Of a stretch of DNA of 64,000 bases, positions 18,710 through 27,336 are shown in pieces. The translations under genes and the position numbers were made by a program. Under the pieces are notes generated by a model, which was not told the DNA's origin, made no database searches, and saw only the letters and a list, made by a program, of their open reading frames with translations. Positions within the stretch are counted from its first letter, which is position 1, and each line of letters starts with the position of its first letter. This stretch comes from Myxococcales bacterium (lineage in GTDB: Bacteria; Myxococcota; UBA727; JABDBI01): positions 2,123,501 to 2,187,500 of the forward strand of contig CP060221.1 of assembly GCA_023898405.1 (NCBI GenBank). Direction: 5' to 3'.

Positions 18710-19425
18710 GGGGCTGTAGTAGCTAAGCGTTAATGTTTAGTGTGTTTATACCAGTATTTTAGCTGTTTTAGAAGCTGTTGGTGATTGCCTCCGTTGAAGC
18801 GCCATTCACATTCCTTAAGAAACCAATAAAAATTATCCTGTTTTATCCCATTAAACTTACGCAGATTGCGTTTGGCTTGGTTCCAGAAGTTCTCAATCCC
18901 ATTGATATGGTTTTGCTTATCAGCAAACAGCTTGGAATGATTAATGCGCATATGGTGAAATGCAGATACATCTAAGGCATTATATGATTTAAAGGTATCT
19001 GTATAAACTATGCTGTCCGGAAGAACTTTCTCTTCTACAATAGGCAGAAGAGTTTCTGTTTTTGCATTAGGAATGATGGCTGTGTAAACCTTGCCACCTC
19101 GCTTAAGAAGGCCAAAAACAGCTACTTTACCTCCAGCTCCACGTCCTCTCTTGCCTTTTCGAACTCCGCCAAAATAACTTTCATCTACTTCAATTTCTCC
19201 GCTTAAGTCATAGCTTGGAAGTTTGCTGGCTATTAATTTTCTTAACCTTAAGAAGAAATTACTGGCTGTATTAGATTGAATAATAACCAGTTCTGATGCT
19301 GCTCTGGCGGTTACACCAGCAACAAATAATTTTATCAGTTCGCTCTGCTGGCGCACTGTTAAACGGCTGCGTCTCTTATACATTGAAGTAGCTTACCCTT
19401 AATTGGGCTTAGCTACTACAGCCCC
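18710..19425 (-). mobile_element. Complete IS1595-family insertion sequence
   Basis: 716-bp element bounded by perfect 19-bp terminal inverted repeats: GGGGCTGTAGTAGCTAAGC at 18710-18728 and its complement at 19407-19425. It is flanked by an 8-bp direct repeat, TTTTTTTA, at 18702-18709 and 19426-19433; 8-bp target duplications are known for IS1595 elements. One intact transposase gene fills it on the minus strand. Perfect ends and an open transposase suggest a recent insertion. The right end lies inside the 3' end of the Lon-like gene. Confidence 0.95.
18730..19383 (-). CDS. IS1595-family transposase
   Basis: 217-residue DDE transposase, intact. The N-terminal helix-turn-helix-like region (RLTVRQQSELIKLFVAG) is followed by the catalytic core. 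The phrase EIEVDESYFGGVRKGKRGRG holds the first acidic residue and is diagnostic for IS1595 (ISXO2-like domain). The second Asp lies in SIVYTDTFKSYNAL, and NHINGIENFWNQAKRNLRKFNG carries the family's Asn/Glu region. The N-terminal zinc-ribbon present in longer members is absent, as in the short subgroup. It is encoded within perfect inverted repeats. Confidence 0.95.
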   Translation of the reverse strand: MYKRRSRLTVRQQSELIKLFVAGVTARAASELVIIQSNTASNFFLRLRKLIASKLPSYDLSGEIEVDESYFGGVRKGKRGRGAGGKVAVFGLLKRGGKVYTAIIPNAKTETLLPIVEEKVLPDSIVYTDTFKSYNALDVSAFHHMRINHSKLFADKQNHINGIENFWNQAKRNLRKFNGIKQDNFYWFLKECEWRFNGGNHQQLLKQLKYWYKHTKH

Positions 19426-21799
19426 TTTTTTTATTAAAATCTTTAAGTGCGTTGGCAACTTGTTGGTAAAAACTATTTTTTGGGTAGTTGCCTCTATTGT
19501 TTATTATGCCAGCTGGGTGACCACTTAGAATTTCGATGGCCTCGTCAATGGTTTCTATGGCGTAAATATTAAATAGCCCTTTTTGCGCGGCTTTGACCAC
19601 ATCCTCTTTGAGCATGAGCTGATCCATGTTGGCTTTGGGAATGATGACTCCATGGCCTTTTTTAGATCCATTTTTTTGTACCACGTCAAAGAATCCTTCG
19701 ATTTTTTCGTTGATACCTCCCACCGGCTGAATAATTCCGTGTTGGTTCATAGAGCCTGTGATGGCTATTGATTGACTGAGGGGAATTTGTGCGATGGCTG
19801 ATAAGAGTGCGCATGCTTCGGCTGCCGTGGCGCTATCTCCCTCTACTCCTCCATAGCTTTGTTCAAAGACGATGCTGGCCGATAGAGAGCTTGGTTCTGT
19901 TTTAGAAAATTTTCCATTGAGATATCCGGTTAAAATGAGCACACCTTTTGAATGAATTGGTCCGCCGAGTTTTACTTCTCGTTCAATATCGACTACTTGA
20001 GATTTTCCGGCACTTACTCGAGCGGTAATTTTCATGGGATGACCAAAGGCATGCTCTCCTACCAAAACATAAGACAGTCCATTAAGTTGTCCTATTTTTT
20101 TACCGTTGGTATCGATCATAAAAATGCCGCGATGAATACTTTCAAAAAATTTTTCTTTAATGCGAGAGGCTCGTATTTCTTGTTGTGCAATAGCTTTGTT
20201 TACATGAAGTTCATTGATGTTTTGACTTTGTTCAAGCTGCGCATAATGATCAGCCTCATGCAACAAATCAGAAAGTTTGCGCGCATGGGTGCTAATTTTT
20301 TGCGAGTCCTCTTTTAATCGTGACCCATGCTCAATCATTTTGGCAACAGCTGCTTTACTCAGAGGTTTTAAGTTTTCTTTTTTGGATAATTTTTTTAGAA
20401 GTTGAGCAAATAGAAATTCATTTTTTGGGTTTCTATCGATCTCTTCATCAAAATCGGCTGCAACTTTAAAAAGCTCTAAAAATTCCGGATCGAGTTGGCA
20501 CAGCATGTAATAGGTTCTTCTATCTCCCAGTAGAATAACTTTTTGCTGTAATGCTAAAGGTTCTGGTTCGAGAGTTACGCTGCCTAAAAAACCCAGCATC
20601 TGGTTAATATTTTCTGTGACAATTTTTTTAGCACGCAGTGAACGTTTTAAAACACTCCAAGCAAATGGTTGAGTAAGTACTTTGTAGGCATCTAGTACAA
20701 GAAAACCGCCATTGGCTTTTTGCAGTGCGCCGGATTTTATCAAACTGAAATCGGTTGTAAGAGCGCCAAGCCTTGAAATATGATCTATTTGACCAACAAG
20801 ATTGCTTACGCTTGGATTATCTTCATAGACAACAGGTGCGCCGCTTTGTTTGCTGTTATCAACAAAGACATTGACTTTATAGCGATTAAGAGAGCTGCTT
20901 TCATATTCCTGAGCCATTAAATATGCTGCTCCCGCAGTCTGTTTACGAAAATCTGTGGGGTTATCCAAAATGGCTTTTTGAACCTGTTCCAAATAGGTGA
21001 TGACCTCTGGCACATGTTGATAATTTTTTTTGATATCGTCGATACTATTTCCCACTTGCAACATGGTGAAATATTTGAGTGCCTCTTTTACTTCTTTACG
21101 GTGTTCTTTATTCCAGGCGGAAATTTGGTTTAAATAATTGGTGAGCTGTTTTCTTAGCTCTTCCATATTTTTTTCTCTTATCTCTCGTTCTTCTTTGGGA
21201 AGTTTTTGAAAATCAGCTTCAGAAATAAGTTCTTGGTTGTGCGTGGGAGCTAATACAAATCCTTCAGCGGTGCGAAGAATAGCTACGTCTTGCTGTTGGG
21301 CGGCATCTTCAAGTTTTTTTAAAGCGCTCGATTCTTTTTTTTGAGTTTTTTCATCGATTTCTTTGATGCGCTGAGCAAATTCTTTCATATCAAAAATAGC
21401 TGGTATGGAAGTTTTTAAAATTTCCACAAGTGAAGACATATCTCGTGACAATTTTTGACCAAGACCTTGCGGCAATAGAAGGAGACGAGGACTGTTGGGC
21501 TTTTCAAAATTGTGCACATAGCAGGCGTCATGAGGGCTTGGCATGCTTTGGGCTTGCTGCTTTAAAAGTGCCTGCATGATGGAAAGCTTGCCTACACCTT
21601 TAGGTCCCAAGGCAAAAATATTAAATCCATCGCGTGCTATGCATATACCAAATCTGGCTGCATCAAGGGCTCGTGATTGACCGACAAACTCTTCCAAGTC
21701 AGGTATGTCGGCAGAACTTGTAAACGAAAAATTGTTGGGGTCACATTTAGAGCGTAATAATAAATAATTAAGAGGTTTTATCGGTTTAATAGTGCTCAT
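19409..21799 (-). CDS. Lon-like ATP-dependent protease with an IS-altered C terminus
   Basis: 796-residue AAA protease of the LonB/YcbZ-like group. The N-terminal part has a degenerate Walker A (GPKGVGKLS, Ser instead of Thr) and FVLDAYKV-type Walker B (GGFLVLDAYKVL). The C-terminal Lon protease domain has the catalytic dyad Ser656 (GDSATAAE) and Lys699 (GGINEKIEG), spaced 43 residues as in Lon. The start has AGGGAT upstream. The gene now ends inside the right inverted repeat of the insertion sequence: the last residues RGCSS come from the element. Joining the flanks at the 8-bp duplication restores an ending INALSKKS with a stop at 18676-18678. The catalytic parts are untouched, so the protein is probably functional. 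Confidence 0.9.
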   Translation of the reverse strand: MSTIKPIKPLNYLLLRSKCDPNNFSFTSSADIPDLEEFVGQSRALDAARFGICIARDGFNIFALGPKGVGKLSIMQALLKQQAQSMPSPHDACYVHNFEKPNSPRLLLLPQGLGQKLSRDMSSLVEILKTSIPAIFDMKEFAQRIKEIDEKTQKKESSALKKLEDAAQQQDVAILRTAEGFVLAPTHNQELISEADFQKLPKEEREIREKNMEELRKQLTNYLNQISAWNKEHRKEVKEALKYFTMLQVGNSIDDIKKNYQHVPEVITYLEQVQKAILDNPTDFRKQTAGAAYLMAQEYESSSLNRYKVNVFVDNSKQSGAPVVYEDNPSVSNLVGQIDHISRLGALTTDFSLIKSGALQKANGGFLVLDAYKVLTQPFAWSVLKRSLRAKKIVTENINQMLGFLGSVTLEPEPLALQQKVILLGDRRTYYMLCQLDPEFLELFKVAADFDEEIDRNPKNEFLFAQLLKKLSKKENLKPLSKAAVAKMIEHGSRLKEDSQKISTHARKLSDLLHEADHYAQLEQSQNINELHVNKAIAQQEIRASRIKEKFFESIHRGIFMIDTNGKKIGQLNGLSYVLVGEHAFGHPMKITARVSAGKSQVVDIEREVKLGGPIHSKGVLILTGYLNGKFSKTEPSSLSASIVFEQSYGGVEGDSATAAEACALLSAIAQIPLSQSIAITGSMNQHGIIQPVGGINEKIEGFFDVVQKNGSKKGHGVIIPKANMDQLMLKEDVVKAAQKGLFNIYAIETIDEAIEILSGHPAGIINNRGNYPKNSFYQQVANALKDFNKKRGCSS

Positions 21800-22100
21800 G
21801 AAGATCCCTGATATTTATTGAATTATGATTATATCTGTTTGTTTTTTTATTTCTAATGATCGTGTTTTAACTTTTTTATTTGCTGGTAAATATTGTTAAA
21901 TTTAATTGATATTAATGTTTGAATTAAAAAAGTAAATAAAAGTAATACATGAGTATGGTAAAAGTATTTTTGATGTATTGTTTGGAAGAAAGAGGCTTTT
22001 CACCTGCTTGTATCAAAGAATCCGCCCTATAAAAGAATTGAAAAAGTTAATGGGTGTATAGATGAAGATTAAATTGCCTATGAAAAGTAGTGGAGAATAA
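21800..22100. promoter_or_regulatory. Divergent upstream region of the Lon-like and SNF transporter genes
   Basis: 301 bp of AT-rich sequence between divergently transcribed genes must carry both promoters. An inverted pair AATACAT/ATGTATT lies around 21943-21977. No promoter could be assigned with confidence. A GGAG motif lies just before the ATG at 22101. Confidence 0.35.
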
Positions 22101-23447
22101 ATGAGCGGACATCAGCGAGAAAAATGGTCGTCTTTTTTATCTTTTATTTGGGTTGCTGCTGGGGCTGCGGTTGGTCTGGGTAATATTTGGAAATTCCCTT
22201 ATATGGCAGGGAGCCACGGCGGATCTGCATTTGTCATCATGTATCTGTTTTTTGTTCTACTAGTGGCAGTTCCTGTCATGATTGCCGAGATTATGCTTGG
22301 AAAACTAGGGCAGAGTGATGCCATAAGCAGCATTTCAAGTTTGGCTTGTAGCAATAATCTTTCGCAAAAATGGCGTTACACAGGGTACCTTGGGCTTACG
22401 ACCTTATTTTTAGTTTTTTGTTTTTACAGCGTTGTGGCAGGTTTTAGTATTGCCTATTTTATATTTTCGGTGATAGGGAAATTTTCTCAAAAAACTCCCG
22501 ACCAAATACAAATCATTTGGACAAATTTTTTATCTCAGCCAACAATGCTGATGAGCTGCGCTTTGCTCTTTATTTTTTTTACTATGGCCATTGTTTTTTT
22601 TGGGGTGCAAAAAGGCATTGAGCGCGCATGCTCATGGATGATGCCCGCCTTGTTGGTAGTACTGCTTGTATTGGTGCTCGATGCATCTTTGAGCGATGGT
22701 TTTAGAGAAGCTTTAAAATTTTTGTTTAGTTTTGAACCACAAAAAATTGAACCTGGAATCATTGTTTCTAGTTTGGGCCACGCATTTTTTACTTTGGCTG
22801 TGGGTGCGTGTGCCATGATGGTATATGGCTCGCATCTTCCTAAAAAGATTTCGGTCACGCGTGCTGTATTGGTGATTGCTGGTCTTGATGTGTTGGTTGC
22901 GCTTCTTTCTGGTATGGCAATTTTTCCATTGATTTTCTCTTTTGGCCTTTCTCCTGCTCAGGGGCCAGGCTTGATGTTTGTTTCTTTGCCCATTGTTTTT
23001 GCTAAGATGTCTTTTGGAGCCTTTTGGGGATCATTGTTTTTTCTCCTGCTCTTTTTTGCTGCTCTTTCATCTTCACTATCTTTTGCAGAGCCTTTAGTAG
23101 AGCACTGCATAGCCAAAATGAGAATGAGCCGCCGTACGGCAAGCGTGATTGTGGGTATGGCTACTTTTATAGGGAGCATCATCTGCGCTTGTTCATTTAA
23201 TCTTTGGTCAGAGGTTAAATTATTTGGTCGTTTTGGAGTATTTGATTTTATTGCTGATCTTTCTACCAATATTTTTCTACCTATCGGTGGTATTGCTATC
23301 TCACTTTTTGCTGCGCGCGTCATCAAATCCGAACATCTGTTTGGTGATAATTCGTTTAAAAGAAAATTTTTCTTTCCTATGTGGCGTGTGCTCATAGGGG
23401 TTGTTGCGCCCCTTGCCATTTTGATTGTGATGATGAGTGCCTTATAA
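22101..23447 (+). CDS. Sodium-dependent transporter, SNF (neurotransmitter:sodium symporter) family
   Basis: LeuT-type inner-membrane symporter, 448 residues with about eleven to twelve membrane segments, predicted to import an amino acid or amine with sodium. The N terminus WSSFLSFIWVAAGAAVGLGN and the following IWKFPYMAGSHGGSAFVIMY match the unwound TM1 and TM2 signature of the family. The segment SLGHAFFTLAVGACAMMVYG corresponds to TM6. A strong hairpin terminator follows, so the gene is probably a single transcription unit. Substrate cannot be read from the sequence. Confidence 0.92.
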   Translation: MSGHQREKWSSFLSFIWVAAGAAVGLGNIWKFPYMAGSHGGSAFVIMYLFFVLLVAVPVMIAEIMLGKLGQSDAISSISSLACSNNLSQKWRYTGYLGLTTLFLVFCFYSVVAGFSIAYFIFSVIGKFSQKTPDQIQIIWTNFLSQPTMLMSCALLFIFFTMAIVFFGVQKGIERACSWMMPALLVVLLVLVLDASLSDGFREALKFLFSFEPQKIEPGIIVSSLGHAFFTLAVGACAMMVYGSHLPKKISVTRAVLVIAGLDVLVALLSGMAIFPLIFSFGLSPAQGPGLMFVSLPIVFAKMSFGAFWGSLFFLLLFFAALSSSLSFAEPLVEHCIAKMRMSRRTASVIVGMATFIGSIICACSFNLWSEVKLFGRFGVFDFIADLSTNIFLPIGGIAISLFAARVIKSEHLFGDNSFKRKFFFPMWRVLIGVVAPLAILIVMMSAL

Positions 23448-23508
23448 AGAGATATAAAATATATTTTCATGGTAGATGTTGAAAATTTTTAAAAAATCCA
23501 CGTTTTTT

Positions 23509-23538
23509 TGGCTGGTGCTTTAACTAGCCATTTTTTTT
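23509..23538 (+). terminator. Rho-independent terminator after the SNF transporter gene
   Basis: A 7-bp stem (TGGCTGG with CTAGCCA, one G-U pair), an 8-nt loop and eight T residues, 61 bp after the stop codon. Confidence 0.85.
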
Positions 23539-23722
23539 GCTAACCCCCAAATAATCAATAAGTTTAAATTAAGTAAAGTTTTTTGTTGTTAAAAGTGAGT
23601 ATTTCTAATTAATTGAATTGGGTTAAAGTGATCTATTAAGCTACATGTAAACCTGCATGAGGTTTTGCTTGATACTATATACGCGCCAACAACACATGTG
23701 AAGTAAGTGTGGGTATTAAGTC

Positions 23723-23757
23723 CCAACTGTCTTTCGCATTTAACAGTAAAAAGTTGG
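23723..23757 (+). promoter_or_regulatory. Leader hairpin next to the start of the 23.8-kb lipoprotein gene
   Basis: CCAACT (23723-23728) can pair with AGTTGG (23752-23757), which is part of the GG-rich sequence just ahead of the ATG at 23765. An alternative pairing, ACTGT with ACAGT (23726-23730 with 23743-23747), excludes the first. This could hide or free the ribosome binding site, or stabilise the mRNA. It is a structural reading only. Confidence 0.35.
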
Positions 23758-23764
23758 TGGGTAT

Positions 23765-24568
23765 ATGAACAAAAAAATTGTAAAAATACTAGGAATTCTC
23801 ATGGTACCGTTTGGGGTAATTCTTATGAATGCCTGTGGTCCAGTGGAAGATATGGCAAGCCAAGAGAGCACGGCTCTCAGTGATGCAAGCTCCAATGTTC
23901 TACCAGCAATGTACAACGGTCTACCAAGCTTTACTCAATATGGTCGTTGCCGTGCATTTTGGGATGTAGATGGTGATGGACTTGCTGGTCCAGAAGATCC
24001 AGATTGCCATATTAACGTTGGTCCATTGCGTGACCTAAGTCTCTATGACTTTCCTCAAGGACATAACTTTTTCCCAGACGTAAGCAAAATTCCTGGTGGT
24101 GGGCCTGGGGTACCTGGTGGTTTTAGAAACCGTATGCAAATGACCCGTTGGTTCAGATTCTTGACCGAACCTGATGGTGGTATGGCTGGTAATGTTGCAT
24201 TTGGATCAGGAGTTAATCCAGAAGTTGTACCGATTGCAGCTCCACTGGCTAAGAAAATCAACCAAGGTACCTATGCAACAGGTAACAACAACAACTTAAG
24301 CGTTCGTGGTCTAAGCAACTACTATCCAGGAGAAACAGCATTTCTTCCGGGCGCTCGTGGTGCTAAGGCTCCTGCTCCAGGTGTGAAGTCTGCTGATGCA
24401 ACAGCATTGGAAGTTGTACTTCCTGGAATGTATAACCACACAAGCAATGAAACCTATGAGCAAGGTTCATTCTACAAAGGCGGAAGCCAAGGTGCCTTTT
24501 CTAGAAGAGACCTCGGTAATCCCGATGGTGTTGGTGAAGGAAAAAACAGAAACGTCGCTCCTCAATAA
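23765..24568 (+). CDS. Predicted abundant lipoprotein of unknown function
   Basis: 267 residues. Lipoprotein signal with MNAC at the cleavage site (Cys24), then Gly in +2. The mature protein is rich in Gly, Pro and Asn. It contains one Asp-rich loop, DVDGDGLAGPEDPDCH (about residues 62-77), resembling calcium-binding loops of the EF-hand/thrombospondin-type-3 kind. Two cysteines (in YGRCRAFW and PDCH) flank it and may pair. The codon choice (CGT, GGT, AAC, CTA) is more regular than in neighbouring genes, which suggests strong expression. The gene is isolated between terminators. No family recognised. Confidence 0.75.
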   Translation: MNKKIVKILGILMVPFGVILMNACGPVEDMASQESTALSDASSNVLPAMYNGLPSFTQYGRCRAFWDVDGDGLAGPEDPDCHINVGPLRDLSLYDFPQGHNFFPDVSKIPGGGPGVPGGFRNRMQMTRWFRFLTEPDGGMAGNVAFGSGVNPEVVPIAAPLAKKINQGTYATGNNNNLSVRGLSNYYPGETAFLPGARGAKAPAPGVKSADATALEVVLPGMYNHTSNETYEQGSFYKGGSQGAFSRRDLGNPDGVGEGKNRNVAPQ

Positions 24569-24595
24569 TAAATAAATAAAATATCAATAGTCCTG

Positions 24596-24623
24596 GCCCC
24601 GGAATTTATTTCGGGGCTTTTTT
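24596..24623 (+). terminator. Rho-independent terminator after the abundant lipoprotein gene
   Basis: GC-rich stem GCCCCG/CGGGGC around a 10-nt loop, followed by six T residues, 27 bp after the stop. A strong, textbook terminator. Confidence 0.92.
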
Positions 24624-24652
24624 ATTGCCGATGCATTATTTAGGTAGAGCAC

Positions 24653-25297
24653 ATGACAGCATTTATCATCAAAACTTTTGCTCAATGGCCTTATGACGAT
24701 GCACTTGTTTTTATGGAAGAAGCTCGTGCTCAGGTTACTAAAGATCCTTCGTTGATCATTATCGGCATAGGAAGTCATAAAGAATCGGTGATCACTATGG
24801 GGAAAAACCCTCGTCTATCCATTATTCATCACCATGTACTTAGCAAACGAAAAGATATTTTGCTGCGCACGATTGAACGCGGCGGTGGTGCAACTATTCA
24901 TGAGCCAGGGCAAGTGGTGCTCTATCCCGTTCTCAATATTAAATTTCATCGTATCTATCCAAGCCGCTTGATCTCCATTTTAGAAAGTGCTTTGTTAAGG
25001 ACCTTTGTGCGTTATGGAGTGGCAGGTACATGCTCAAGCTTGGGTCCGGGCATTTTTATCGATGGCAAAAAAGTTGCTTTTATCGGGCTGAGAATAAAAA
25101 ATTACATCACCTCTCACGGTATGGCCGTTAATGTGCTCAACGATGGAAAATTATTTGGTGCTATCGATCCGTGCGGTATTGCTGGTTTGGCTATTACTTC
25201 ATTACATCGTTGCGCGCCAAATGTTGAGCTTAAGCAATTTTTTTCTTGCTTAAGTGAAGATTTTCAAAAAGAGTTACAAAAACACCTTGATGCTTAG
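24653..25297 (+). CDS. lipB: Octanoyltransferase LipB
   Basis: Transfers octanoyl from ACP to lipoyl domains, the step before LipA. The 214-residue protein shows RGGGATIHEPGQVVLYPVLN, the family signature (GG-x-TxHxPGQ). Later it has KKVAFIGLRIKNYITSHGMA with the catalytic Lys and DPCGIAGLAITS with the catalytic Cys. The usual Asp-Arg-type N-terminal phrase is less well conserved than in E. coli. It starts 30 bp after a terminator and forms its own unit. Confidence 0.93.
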   Translation: MTAFIIKTFAQWPYDDALVFMEEARAQVTKDPSLIIIGIGSHKESVITMGKNPRLSIIHHHVLSKRKDILLRTIERGGGATIHEPGQVVLYPVLNIKFHRIYPSRLISILESALLRTFVRYGVAGTCSSLGPGIFIDGKKVAFIGLRIKNYITSHGMAVNVLNDGKLFGAIDPCGIAGLAITSLHRCAPNVELKQFFSCLSEDFQKELQKHLDA

Positions 25298-25384
25298 GCG
25301 AAAGAAGCATCTATCATCACCATAGTTAAAAGCGAATAATCATTTTTTTGTAAGTTTCCTTCTAAGTTGAAACACGGAGGGAGT

Positions 25385-27055
25385 ATGAAAAATTTTCTTT
25401 TGATGACAACAATTATTTTTTTTGTTTCATTGCAATCACAAGCGAGTGTTGCAGATTTCTTAGCTATGTGCCGAGATAGCAATTTGCCCAGTCTCGAACG
25501 TCAAAGCATAAAGGCAATTAACGATGCTGTGCAAGGGCAACTAGAGTCATTTCCCCTTAGCTGCGAAGAAATAGCGCTTCGATTACAAGAAAAGAAAAAG
25601 CTTTATTTTGCTGATCATAGAAGTTCTTTTGCCGCTCCCAAAGAGCCCTTGGGGGCTCTTAAGCCATTGATAGCTCTTGATTGGATCGAAGAAATTAGCA
25701 TTGCGTACTTAGCAGAGGAAATAGGCATTTTTGATGTAGCACCGCTTGCCAAGATGCCTGCGCTGAAAAAATTGGAACTTTTGATTGGTTCTCAACCTTT
25801 AGTCAATCTCGATCAATTAAGTTCTTTGGAAAGTTTAGAGCTTAATAGTTCGCAGTTAATTGATTTTTCACATTTTGCAAAGCTTAAGGAGCTCAGAGTA
25901 ACAGCTTATCATTCGCATAATGGTCAGATTGGCAATTTCGCACTCATTGATACGGCAATAAAATTGGAAGCACTGGATGTTTCAGGATACCGGCTTGCAA
26001 CTTTTAAGGATTTTACAATCTTTAGCAAGCTTATAGCGCTTAAGAGGCTGAGTATTGCAGGCTTAGATTTTAATCGTATCGATAGCCTACATGAACTTAG
26101 AGAACTACAAAATTTAGAAATAAGAAATAGCACGATTGATGAGTTATTGATGCCTGAAAAAATAAATTCAAAGCTTTTGAATTTGGAATTGAACTATGTC
26201 GAAATAGGAAAAGGCGTTGATAGTATCAGAAAATTTTCTCAGCTTAAAAAATTAGTTTTTACAAATTCTCAGCTTCGTTATGCTAGTTTCTTGAAGAATT
26301 TATTTGAACTTGAAGAACTCGATTTATCAAATAATATTATCGGCATTGTCAATGATATTGCTATGTTAACCAAGCTTAGAAAAGTAGACCTTGAAAAAAA
26401 TAATTTATCTAACTCTGGCTATTTTAAAAATCTGGTTAATATGGAGTTCTTAAACCTCAGTGAAAATGAATTTGATGAAATAGATGGCGTCAAAAATATG
26501 TCTGATTTGCGTGAACTGAACATTAGAAAAAATAAAATATATAGTATAAAACCACTTAATGTGCTTATAAATTTAAACAAATTAACTCTCGATGATAATA
26601 GAATATCTGATGTCTCTGTTTTGGAGAATTTAGTGGGACTACATCAGGTAAAAAGCCTTAATTTAAGCCACAACAAAATATTTGACTCACAAGGCTTAGC
26701 TTCTTTTAGGAAGTTAAAAGAACTGAATTTAAGCGATAACTCTTTACATGATATTTTTGAAATTGGACTTTTGAGTGAACTTGAAAGCTTAGTTTTGAAC
26801 AGAAACAATCTAACTGATATTTCGAGACTAGGAAATTTAACAAAGCTTAGTGCTCTCGATCTTTCACACAATCGAATCAGTGATGTAAGCCCGCTGGTTA
26901 GTCTCAAGAATATTTCTTACTATATTGCTCTAAGCTACAATAATATCTCGGATATAAGCCCCCTCGAGGCGCTCAAAGGTCAGCAATTTTATTTGCATCT
27001 TCACGAAAATCCATTGACATCAGATTATTGCCCAGCGGGAACATGCCAATTTTAG
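25385..27055 (+). CDS. Secreted leucine-rich-repeat protein (SDS22/internalin-like)
   Basis: 556 residues with a signal peptide (MKNFLLMTTIIFFVSLQSQA). An N-terminal cap of about 90 residues is followed by roughly 18-20 leucine-rich repeats of about 22 residues, e.g. LKSLNLSHNKIFD, LKELNLSDNSLHDI and LSALDLSHNRISDVSPL. This 22-residue class with DVSPL turns resembles SDS22 and internalin repeats, which act in protein-protein contacts. It ends with a short cap containing two Cys (CPAGTC). A strong GGAGGGAG site fixes the ATG at 25385, not the upstream TTG. Function is unknown; exported adhesion or effector roles are possible but not shown. Confidence 0.85.
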   Translation: MKNFLLMTTIIFFVSLQSQASVADFLAMCRDSNLPSLERQSIKAINDAVQGQLESFPLSCEEIALRLQEKKKLYFADHRSSFAAPKEPLGALKPLIALDWIEEISIAYLAEEIGIFDVAPLAKMPALKKLELLIGSQPLVNLDQLSSLESLELNSSQLIDFSHFAKLKELRVTAYHSHNGQIGNFALIDTAIKLEALDVSGYRLATFKDFTIFSKLIALKRLSIAGLDFNRIDSLHELRELQNLEIRNSTIDELLMPEKINSKLLNLELNYVEIGKGVDSIRKFSQLKKLVFTNSQLRYASFLKNLFELEELDLSNNIIGIVNDIAMLTKLRKVDLEKNNLSNSGYFKNLVNMEFLNLSENEFDEIDGVKNMSDLRELNIRKNKIYSIKPLNVLINLNKLTLDDNRISDVSVLENLVGLHQVKSLNLSHNKIFDSQGLASFRKLKELNLSDNSLHDIFEIGLLSELESLVLNRNNLTDISRLGNLTKLSALDLSHNRISDVSPLVSLKNISYYIALSYNNISDISPLEALKGQQFYLHLHENPLTSDYCPAGTCQF

Positions 27056-27087
27056 AAAGCCTTGGTTTTATTGTCATAAGCTGCGGT

Positions 27088-27193
27088 TTATACCAAAGCC
27101 ATAAATCACTGAGCCTTTAATTCCTTCCTAGTCCTCGCTTTGCTGCGGGCGCTTAGAAGTTAAAGGCGCAGTGATTTATGGCTTTGGGTATTA
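27088..27193. repeat. Long-hairpin repeat, copy 2
   Basis: 106-bp near-palindrome starting 32 bp after the LRR gene stop. Left arm 27088-27124, core 27125-27155, right arm 27156-27193. The core matches copy 1 at 28 of 31 positions. The distal arms (AAAGCCATAAATCACTG and its complement) differ clearly from copy 1 but pair with each other over 17 bp without mismatch. Confidence 0.9.
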
Positions 27194-27217
27194 GATCTAA
27201 TCTAAGCTCAAATCGAT

Positions 27218-27250
27218 AGGCGCAGAATTTTCTGCGCCTCTAATTTTTAT
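27218..27250 (+). terminator. Hairpin with T-rich tail downstream of hairpin repeat copy 2
   Basis: Perfect 9-bp stem AGGCGCAGA/TCTGCGCCT with an ATTT loop, followed by CTAATTTTTATT. The T-run starts three bases late, so terminator strength is uncertain, but the stem is clear. It would end transcripts of the LRR gene. Confidence 0.65.
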
Positions 27251-27336
27251 TGAAGCCTTCAAAAGGAGCCCTCCTTGTGAAGCCATGGGATCATCGCTAA
27301 GAGAATGATAAAGTCCAAAAAGATAGGTTGATGCCC

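Noticed and set aside
21943..21977. AATACAT/ATGTATT inverted pair as an operator
   Set aside because: Short, AT-rich and expected by chance in such sequence; no second copy noticed.
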